Shown piece by piece: positions 55,772 through 64,000 of a stretch of 64,000 nt of DNA. A program made the translations under genes and the position numbers. Origin of the DNA: Symsagittifera roscoffensis (taxonomy: Eukaryota; Xenacoelomorpha; Acoela; Convolutidae); contig NC_087070.1 in NCBI RefSeq assembly GCF_963678635.1, positions 32,790,695 to 32,854,694 of the forward strand, given 5' to 3'. The notes below the pieces were generated by a model. That model was not told the origin of the DNA. It saw only the letters and a list, made by a program, of their open reading frames with translations, and did not search any database. Numbering within the stretch: the first letter of the stretch is position 1; every line of letters starts with the position of its first letter.

Positions 55772-56332
55772 TCATGATGCTTGAATCCAATAGCTGAAAA
55801 TGAAAAGCCAGAAAAACAGTTGTGAGAGGTTTTGAGTTTCACTTGGGCTCATTAATAGAAAAAAAACTTTCTTTTCTTTGAGTCGCCCAACGACTGCCGT
55901 CATACAATTTTTGTATTGCTCGCGTGACGTTTTGTAGAGAAGCAGGTCTTCTTCGAAAAAAAAAATCACACCTTTGTCTCCTTTGAATGTGTTTTCGATG
56001 CAGTTTTTAAAGATGGAGGAAGAAATCTTCAACCCGTGAATTAGTCGACGCATCTTGAACATCCTGTTGGGTGTTGATTGTGCACACTTCTCTGGCATCA
56101 ACATCAAGTTCGTTTGATGGTAGACGACTGAGAGGTCAATTTTGTCATAAAAAGCTGCTCCTTGAAGTTGTGGACGTAATGCGTAGTCTTCGTCCATTAC
56201 TTTGCCATTGAGGTAGAAGTGGTAGTCGCAACAAAACCTGAGATCACCATTCTGCATTTGCATTGGACTGGCGATGCATTGGACCGGTGAGTTACTATTG
56301 CATTTGCGACTGGTGATGCATTGGTAATTCAT
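55772..56332 (-). pseudogene. reverse transcriptase in unit 1
   Basis: The longest RT frame in the array. NSPVQCIASPMQMQNGDLRF, then CCDYHFYLNGKVMDEDYALR, then KIDLSVVYHQ (motif A), RRLIHGLKISSSIFKNCI (motif B) and VIFFFEEDLLLY, where YxDD has become FEED. The catalytic aspartates of motif C are therefore lost or changed and the enzyme is dead. The element order and LKIS/IF block are typical of Ty3/gypsy. Confidence 0.85.
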
Positions 56333-56599
56333 GCGGGCTGCACTGGCTTGAGGATTTGAGGATCCCCTGCTCGTATCTTTGCTTTCACTACCTCTTGCAT
56401 CAGCAATTGAATCTTGCGTGCTTCGAATACTGGGTTAGTAAGAGATAGCATTCAAGGAGTCCATAATTCTTGTACAATCACACAACTGCCAGATGTAGCA
56501 TTGGTTAGATTCGATTATTCCGTTTCAGGTCACAAGAGGCTGTTCGTTTTTAAAAAGAGTTTGTGTCCAATGTATGTTTTTAGAGTCCGAGCAGTTCCA

Positions 56600-56690
56600 T
56601 CTAAATTAGGTCTTCCAAGCTTCTTCTAGATGCTCGACGATATCACTGATATATCAGCATCTGTGTCCACTTGTCTTTTAAGCACAGTTC
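56600..56690 (-). pseudogene. aspartic protease in unit 1 with altered active site
   Basis: Translation gives GTVLKRQVDTDADISVISS, then a TAG and KKLGRPNL, the retropepsin pattern with DTG-A changed to DTD-A. The same change is present in all five units (unit 4 has DID-A), so it predates the amplification. Confidence 0.78.
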
Positions 56691-56937
56691 CACCAATGAC
56701 GACACTTTACTATGCGGCGGCCAGGCCAATAAGAGTTGGTGCAGAAATATTCCTACTTTAGTGCTGTACTCAGAGTTTTCTAATTCCTCCTCTGAGTACT
56801 TACCCCCATCAGCTTGATGGCTCACTCTCCTAATAGTTTTAATACTACCTATGTTGTTGTTGCCTAATTTACTTCGACACTTTTTTGCAAAGTATGCTAT
56901 CTACTACATGAGTTTTGTTTCTTACCCGTTGAGTGAC

Positions 56938-56979
56938 AAAACTTATCATCGTGCGGTTTTTCTCCGCAGTTTGGACATC
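56938..56979 (-). pseudogene. gag zinc knuckle in unit 1
   Basis: CPNCGEKPHDDKFC in one frame is a perfect CX2CX4HX4C knuckle; the following residues (HSTGKKQNSCGR, then a TAG) look like a degraded second knuckle. It is kept in units 2-4 and largely lost from unit 5. Confidence 0.8.
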
Positions 56980-57314
56980 CGACTTATTGCATTGTAAGTT
57001 TTTTTTTAAATTTTTCCTTCTTTTCTGAAGTTTGATTTGGAATTGTATGAAAATTCTCCTTTAGTTTCAACCTTAGATGTCCAAGCAAGATGCTGTGCTT
57101 GATCGTTAAACTGTAAAACAGTTTTCATGTCAGTGAGCGTTATATCTGTTTAAACTATACTTTCCTCAAGTAACTTGAGTTTAAAGTCTGTTGATCTAAG
57201 TCTCGGGATGAGCTCTATTCGTATCGTATCTTCTCGTCCTCCGCATCAGCGGTACTTTTAGGTTCTGAAAACTGTCAATACCGAGCAGCTCTACGAAGTC
57301 TCCCAAGAAAGTCC

Positions 57315-58920
57315 TTAAAATGATTGAAGTTCTTTGTGGTTTGCGGGTATGTTGGTACTGCAAACCTTTCCAGCAAGCCCATCATGATGCTTGAATCCAA
57401 TAGTTGAAATTGAAAAGCCAGAAAAACAGTTGTGAGAGGTTTCGAGTTTCACTTGGGCTCATTGATAGAAAAATTCTTTTCTTTGAATCGTCCAACGACT
57501 GCCGTCATACAATTTTCGTATTGCTTGCGTGACGTTTCGTAGAGAAGCAGGTCTTCTTCGAAAAAAAAAATCACACCTTTGTCTCCTTTGAATGTGTTTT
57601 CGATGCAGTTTTTAAAGATGGAGGAAGAAACCTTCAACCCGTGAATTAGTCGACGCATATTGAACATCCTGTTGGGTGTTGATTGTGCACACTTCTCTGG
57701 CATCAACATCAAGTTCGTTTGATGGTAGACGACTGAGAGGTCAAGTTTGTCATAAAAAGCTGCTCCTTGGAAGTTGTGGACGTAATGCGTAGTCTTCGTC
57801 CATTACTTTGCCATTGAGGTAGAAGTGGTAGTCGCAACAAAACCTGAGATCACCATTCTGCATTTGCATTGGACTGGCGATGCATTGGACCGGTGAGTTA
57901 CTATTGCATTTGCGACTGGTGATGCATTGGTAATTCATGCGGGCCGCACTGGCTTGAGGATTTGAGGATCCCCTGCTCGTATCTTTGCTTTCACTACCTC
58001 TTGCATCAGCAATTGAATCTTGCGTGCTTCGAATACTGGGTTATTAAGAGATAGCATTCAAGGAGTCCATAATTCTTGTACAATCACACAACTGCCAGAT
58101 GTAGCATTGGTTAGATTCGATTATTCCGTTTCAGGTCACAAGAGGCTGTTCGTTTTTAAAAAGAGTTTGTGTCCATTGTATGCTTTTAGAGTCCGAGCTG
58201 TTCCATCTAAATTAGGTCTTCCAAGCTTCTTCTAGATGCTCGACGATATCACTGATATATCAGCATCTGTGTCCACTTGTCTTTTAAGCACAGTTCCACC
58301 AATGACGACACTTTACTATGCGGCGGCCAGGCCAATAAGAGTTGGTGCAGAAATATTCCTACTTTAGTGCTGTACTCAGAGTTTTCTAATACCTCCTCTG
58401 AGTACTTACCCCCATCAACTTGATGGCTCATTCTCCTTATAGTTTTAATACTACGTATGTTGTTGTTGCCTAATTTACTTCGACACTTTTTTGCAAAGTA
58501 TGCTATCTACCACATGAGTTTTGTTTCTTACCCGTTGAGTGACAAAACTTATCATCGTGCGGTTTTTCTCCGCAGTTTGGACATCCGACTTATTGCATTG
58601 TAAGTTCTTTTTTTAATTTTTCCTTCTTTTCTGAAGTTTGATTTAGAATTGTATGAAAATTCTCCTTTAGTTTCAACCTTAGATGTCCAAGCAAGATGCT
58701 GTGCTTGATCGTTAAACTGTAAAACAGTTTTCATGTCAGTGAGCGTTATATCTGTTTAAACTATACTTTCCTCAAGTAACTTGAGTTTAAAGTCTGTTGA
58801 TCTAAGTCCCGGGATGAGCTCTATTCGTATCGTATCTTCTCGTCCTCCGCATCAGCGGTACTTTTAGGTTCTGAAAACTGTCAATACCGAGCAGCTCTAC
58901 GAAGTCTCCCAAGAAAGTCC
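57315..58920 (-). repeat. gag-protease-RT tandem unit 2 (1,606 bp)
   Basis: Very close to units 3 and 4. The RT is split into two frames (57,750-57,938 and 57,449-57,712) by a one-base insertion near 57,767. Confidence 0.93.
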
Positions 58921-60526
58921 TTAAAATGATTGAAGTTCTTTGTGGTTTGCGGGTATGTTGGTACTGCAAACCTTTTCAGCAAGCCCATCATGATGCTTGA
59001 ATCCAATAGTTGAAATTGAAAAGCCAGAAAAACAGTTGTGAGAGGTTTCGAGTTTCACTTGGGCTCATTGATAGAAAAATTCTTTTCTTTGAATCGTCCA
59101 ACGACTGCCGTCATACAATTTTCGTATTGCTTGCGTGACGTTTCGTAGAGAAGCAGGTCTTCTTTGAAAAAAAAATCACAGCTTTGATTCCTTTGAATGT
59201 GTTTTCGATGCAGTTTTTAAAGATGGAGGAAGAAATCTTCAACCCGTGAATTAGTCGACGCATCTTGAACATCCTGTTGGGTGTTGATTGTGCACACTTC
59301 TCTGGCATCAACATCAAGTTTGTTTGATGGTAGACGACTGAGAGGTCAATTTTGTCATAAAAAGCTGCTCCTTGGAAGTTGTGGACGTAATGCGTAGTCT
59401 TTGTCCATTACTTTGCCATTGAGGTAGAAGTGGTAGTCGCAACAAAACCTGAGATCACCATTCTGCATTTGCATTGGACTGGCGATGCATTGGACCGGTG
59501 AGTTACTATTGCATTTGCGACTGGTGATGCATTGGTAATTTATGCGGGCCGCACTGGCTTGAGGATTTGAGGATCCCCTGCTCGTATCTTTGCTTTCACT
59601 ACCTCTTGCATCAGCAATTGAATCTTGCGTGCTTCGAATACTGGGTTAGTAAAAGATAGCATTCAAGGAGTCCATAATTCTTGTACAATCACACAACTGC
59701 CAGATGTAGCATTGGTTAGATTCAATTATTCCGTTTCAGGTCACAAGAGGCTGTTCGTTTTTAAAAAGAGTTTGTGTCCATTGTATGCTTTTAGAGTCCG
59801 AGCTGTTCCATCTAAATTAGGTCTTCCAAGCTTCTTCTAGATGCTCGACGATATCGCTGATATATCAGCATCTGTGTCCACTTGTCTTTTAAACACAGTT
59901 CCACCAATGACGACACTTTACTATGCGGCGGCCAGGCCAATAAGAGTTAGTGCAGAAATATTCCTACTTTAGTGCTGTACTCAGAGTTTTCTAATTCCTC
60001 CTCTGAGTAATTACCCCCATCAGCTTGATGGCTCACTCTCCTAATAGTTTAAATGTTACCTATGTTGTTTTTGCCTAATTGACTTCGACACTATTTTGCA
60101 AAGTATGCTATCTAACACATGAGTTTTGTTTCTTACCCGTTGAGTGACAAAACTTAACATCGTGTGGTTTTTTTCCGCAGTTTGGACATCCGACTTATTG
60201 CATTGTAAGTTTTTTTTTTAATTTTTCCTTCTTTTTTGAAGTTTGATTTAGAATTGTATGAAAATTCTCCTTTGGTTTCAACCTTAGATGTCCTAGCAAG
60301 ATGCTGTGCTTGATCGTTAAACTGTAAAACAGTTTTCATGTCAGTGAGCGTTATATCTGTTTAAACTATACTTTCCTCAAGTAACTTGAGTTTAAAGTCT
60401 GTTGATCTAAGTCCCGGGATGAGCTCTATTCGTATCGTATCTTCTCGTCCTCCGCATCAGCGGTACTTCCAGGTTCTGAAAACTGTCAATACCGAGCAGC
60501 TCTACGAAGTCTCCCAAAAAAAGTCC
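58921..60526 (-). repeat. gag-protease-RT tandem unit 3 (1,606 bp)
   Basis: Same length as unit 2. The RT frame is broken further by loss of bases in the A tract near 59,165. The ATG equivalent near 59,540 is changed (TTTATGCGG). Confidence 0.93.
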
Positions 60527-62128
60527 TTAAAATGATTGAAGTTCTTTTTGGTTTGCGGGTATGTTGGTACTGCAAACCTTTTCAGCAAGCCCATCATGAT
60601 GCTTAAATCCAATAGTTGAAATTGAAAAGCCAGAAAAACAGTTGTGAGAGGTTTCGAGTTTCACTTGGGCTCATTTATAGAAAAATTCTTTTCTTTGAAT
60701 CGTCCAATGACTGCCGTCATACAACTTTCGGATTGCTTGCGTGACGTTTCGTAGAGAAGCAGGTCTTCTTCGAAAAAAAATCACACCTTTGATTCCTTTG
60801 AATATGTTTTCGATGCAGTTTTTAAAGATGGAGGAAGAAATCTTCATCCCGTGAATTAGTCGACGCATCTTGAACATCCTGTTGGGTGTTGATTGTGCAC
60901 ACTTCTCTGGCATCAACATCAAGTTCGTTTGATGATAGACGACTGAGAGGTCAATTTTGTCATAAAAAGCTGCTCCTTGGAAGTTGTGGACGTAATGCGT
61001 AGTCTTCGTCCATTACTTTGCCATTGAGGTAGAAGTGGTAGTCGCAACAAAATCTGAGATCACCATTCTGCATTTGCATTGGACTGGCGATGCATTGGAC
61101 CGGTGAGTTACTATTGCATTTGCGACTGGTGATGGATTGGTAATTCATGCGGGCCGCACTGGCTTGAGGATTTGAGGATCCCCTGCTCGTATCTTTGCTT
61201 TCACTACCTCTTGCATCAGCAATTGAATCTTGCGTGCTTCGAATACTGGGTTAGTAGGAGATAGCATTCAAGGAGTCCATAATTCTTGTACAATCACACA
61301 ACTGCCAGATGTAGCATTGGTTAGATTCGATTATTCCGTTTCAGGTCACAAGAGGCTGTTCGTCTTTAAAAAGAGTTTGTGTCCATTGTATGCTTTTAGA
61401 GTCCGAGCAGTTCCATCTAAATTAGGTCTTCCAAGCTTCTTCTAGATGCTCGACGATATCCCTGATATATCAGCATCTATGTCCACTTGTCTTTTAAGCA
61501 CAGTTCCACCAATGACGACACTTTACTATGCGGCGGCCAGGCCAATAAGAGTTGGTGCAAAAATATTCCTACTTTAGTGCTGTACTCAGAGTTTTCTAAT
61601 TCCTCCTCTGAGTACTTACCCCCATCAGATTGATGGCTCACTCTCCTAATAGTTTTAATGTTACCTATGTTGTTGTTGCCTAATTTACTTCGACACTTTT
61701 TTGCAAAGTTTGCTATCTACCACATGAGTTTTGTTTCTTACCCGTTGAGTGACAAAACTTATCATCGTGCGGTTTTTCTCCGCAGCTTGGACATCCGACT
61801 TATTGCATTGTAAGTTTTTTTTACTTTTCCCTTCTTTTCTGAAGTTTGATTTAGAATTGTATGAAAGTTCTCCTTTAGTTTCAACCTTAGATGTCCAAGC
61901 AAGATGCTGTGCTTGATCGTTAAACTGTAAAACAGTTTTCATGTCAGTGAGCGTTATATCTGTTTAAACTATACTTTCCTCAAGTAACTTGAGTTTAAAG
62001 TCTGTTGATCTAAGTCCCGGGATGAGCTCTATTCGTATCGTATCTTCTTGTCCTCCGCATCAGCGGTACTTTCAGGTTCTGAAAACTGTCAATACCGAGC
62101 AGCTCTACGAAGTCTCCCAAGAAAGTCC
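60527..62128 (-). repeat. gag-protease-RT tandem unit 4 (1,602 bp)
   Basis: RT in two frames (60,960-61,148 and 60,671-60,922). The protease site reads DID-A. Shortened A/T tracts account for the smaller size. Confidence 0.93.
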
Positions 62129-63740
62129 TTAAAGTGATTGAAGTTCTTTGTGGTTTGCGGGTATGTTGGTACAGCAAACCTTTTCAGCAAGCTCATCATG
62201 ATGCTTGAATCCAATAGTTGAAATTGAAAAGCCAGAAAAACAGTTGTGAGAGGTTTCGAGTTTCACTTGGGCTCATTGATAGAAAAATTCTTTTCTTTGA
62301 ATCGTCCAACGACTGCCGTCATACAAATTTCGTATTGCTTGCGTGACGTTTCATAGAGAAGCAGGTCTTCTTTGGAAAAAAAATCACAGCTTTGATTCAT
62401 TTGAATGTGTTTTCGACGCAGTTTTTAAAGATGGAGGAAGAAATCTTCAACCCGTGAATTAGTCGACGCATCTTGAACATTCTGTTGGGTGTTGATTGTG
62501 CACACTTCTCTGGCTTCAACATCAAGTTCGTTTGATGGTGACGACTGAGAGGTCAATTTTGTCATAAAAAGCTGCTCCATGGAAGTTGTGGACGTAATGC
62601 GTAGTCTTTGTCCATTAATTGCCATTGAGGTAAAAAAAAGGTAGTCGCAACAAAACCTGGGATCATCATTCTGCTTTTGCATTGGACTGGCGATGCATTG
62701 GACTGGTGAGTTACCATTGCATTTGCAATTGGTGATGCATTTGTAATTAATTCGGGCTGCACTGGTTTGAGGATCCCCTGCTCGTATCTTTGCTTTCACT
62801 GCCTCTTGCATCAGCAATTGAATCTTGAGTGCTTCGCAGAAAAGTGATCGGGCTCTAGCCTTCAGTTTCACCTGGGCCTTGCATCCTTTGGGTCTCAGCA
62901 TTATACCGATGAGACCATGTCTCGAATACTGGGTTAGTAAGAGATAGCATTCAAGGAGTCCAAAGGGTGGATTCGATTGGATAGATTCGATTAATCCATT
63001 TCAGGTCACAAGAGGCTGCTCGTTTGAAAAAGAGTTTGTGTCCCTTGTATGCTTCTAGAGTCCGAGCAGTTCCATCTAAATTAGGCCTTCCAAGCTTCTT
63101 CTAGATGCTCGACGATATCACTGATGTATCAGCATCTGTGTCCACTTGTTTTTTAAACACAGTTCCATCAATGACGACACTTTACTATGCGGCGGCCAGG
63201 CCAATAAGAGTTGGTGCAGAAATATTCCTTCTTTAGTGCTACTCTCAGAGTTTTCTAATTCCTCCTCTAATTACTTGCCCCCATCAGCTTGATGGCTCAC
63301 TCTCCTTTTAATTTTATTGTTACCTATGTTGTTATTGCCTAATTTACTTCGACACTTTTTTGCAAAGTGTGCTATCTTACCACATGAGTTGTGTTTCTTA
63401 CCCGTAGAGTGAAAAAACTTATCATCGTGAGGTTTTTCTCCTCAGTTTTTTTTGAAGTTTGATTTGAAACTGTATGAAAATTCTCCTTTAGTTTCAACCT
63501 TAGATGTCCAAGCAAGATGCTGTGCTTAATCGTTAAACTGTAAAACAGTTTTCATGTCAGTGAGCGTTATATCTGTTTAAACTATACTTTCCTCAAGTAG
63601 CTTGAGTTTAAAGTCTGCTGATCTTAATCCCGGGATGAAGTCTATTCGTATCGTATCATCTTGTCTTCCGCATCAGCGGTACTTTTAGGTTCTGAAAACT
63701 TACAATACCGAGCAAATCTACGAAGTCTCTCACGAAAGTC
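62129..63740 (-). repeat. gag-protease-RT tandem unit 5 (1,612 bp), most diverged
   Basis: Adjacent to the single upstream gag. It has about 85 bp (near 62,838-62,925) that units 1-4 lack, giving the longer RT-upstream frame 62,425-62,901, and it lacks about 40 bp of the protease-RT spacer and much of the knuckle region that the others keep. Beyond 63,740 the sequence continues into gag rather than another RT. Confidence 0.9.
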
Positions 63741-64000
63741 GTCGCCAGAAACTCCTTGATTCCGAGCTGTCGACAAATTATGGCTAGTTCAGCAACAACC
63801 ACAAGTTCTCTGGGCCTGCATTAGTCTCGTAAGACAGCGTGGATCTCAATGAACTTCATTTAGCTAAGGTTTTTTTTTCGCAAAACAAGAACTCTTCTAT
63901 TCAAGATTGGTTGCACTCCATATTGACTGAGGAAAAGATTCGTCCTTTGAAGGTCCTCTCGGTTCACTTCGTCTGCACCTTGTCACCTTTCTTCTCTGAG
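63741..64000 (-). pseudogene. gag of the second gypsy element, running off the window
   Basis: In the minus strand ELAIICRQLGIKEFLATTF followed by VRDFV joins smoothly into the gag part of unit 5. Several stops are present upstream. Confidence 0.5.

Larger units (their letters stand above)
55705..57314 (-). repeat. gag-protease-RT tandem unit 1 (1,610 bp)
   Basis: The only unit joined directly to RNase H. Its first 100 bp differ more from the other units (TTTTCTGTGG for TTCTTTGTGG, CTTGGTACTACGAACC for GTTGGTACTGCAAACC), because this is the genuine RT-RNase H boundary. Confidence 0.92.
54000..64000 (-). mobile_element. second, degenerate Ty3/gypsy element with amplified gag-protease-RT segment
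   Basis: Reading leftward: gag (from the window edge), five tandem units each with gag end, zinc knuckle, protease and RT, then one RNase H and one integrase. Nearly every domain has stops or frame changes. No LTR was found; the left end lies near 54,000-54,300 without a clear border, and the right end is outside the window. It is unrelated in sequence to the element at 21.8-42.3 kb. Confidence 0.85.

Noticed and set aside
56414..61445. Repeated 71-codon plus-strand ORFs in the tandem array (starting 56,414, 58,020, 59,625 and 61,230)
   Set aside because: They are antisense shadows of the protease region; the minus strand shows knuckle, protease and RT in the proper order.

Overview
This is a eukaryotic, almost certainly invertebrate metazoan, window dominated by transposable elements. 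It contains one convincing host gene, an alpha-1,3-fucosyltransferase of family GT10 on the minus strand (50,761-51,962) with a probable 56-bp intron. Two weaker host-gene traces lie in the first 1.5 kb. Most DNA is AT-rich; the main exception is a GC-richer stretch at 6.7-13.4 kb. A Penelope-like element, Ty3/gypsy elements (one with an envelope gene), Mutator-like FLYWCH elements and short introns together indicate an animal. I cannot name the species; larvaceans and other small-intron invertebrates fit, but that is inference.

Layout. 0-3.2 kb: a possible 3' gene end, a possible PHAX-like exon, a dispersed repeat and a palindromic minisatellite. 3.24-5.755 kb: a Penelope-like element with inverted arms and a 12-bp target duplication, whose reverse transcriptase (RT) carries an in-frame PHD finger. 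6.7-13.4 kb (minus): a decayed giant reading frame of about 2,200 codons from a family I cannot name, with a retropepsin-like N-terminus. 13.5-13.9 kb: a LINE endonuclease fragment. 16.5-17.8 and 19.7-21.5 kb (plus): two shorter diverged relatives of the C-terminal third of the giant frame; the first is a precise 1,349-bp copy of part of the second, flanked by 128-bp direct repeats.

21.833-42.276 kb is one 20.4-kb LTR retrotransposon with LTRs of 391 and 409 bp, a 4-bp target duplication and a primer-binding site. It carries a small basic pre-gag ORF, gag with a CCHC knuckle, a 1.59-kb tandem duplication of protease-RT, RNase H, a DD35E integrase, two tiny membrane-protein ORFs, a Pro/Ser-rich ORF, an envelope-like glycoprotein and a 593-codon orphan ORF that ends at a splice donor. 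Several in-frame stops and frameshifts show that this copy is defective. This virus-like gene set after pol is the best candidate for an undescribed system here.

42.3-50.6 kb: nested Mutator-like remnants (a transposase C-terminus and two 2-kb FLYWCH repeats), a palindromic element with a tRNA-like core and a dispersed 15-bp motif. 52-54 kb: repeats shared with 16-18 kb. 54.3-64 kb (minus): a second, degenerate Ty3/gypsy element in which the gag-knuckle/protease/RT segment is repeated five times (units of about 1.6 kb) ahead of single RNase H and integrase regions. Two unrelated LTR elements in one window therefore both carry tandem duplications of the same protease-RT part.
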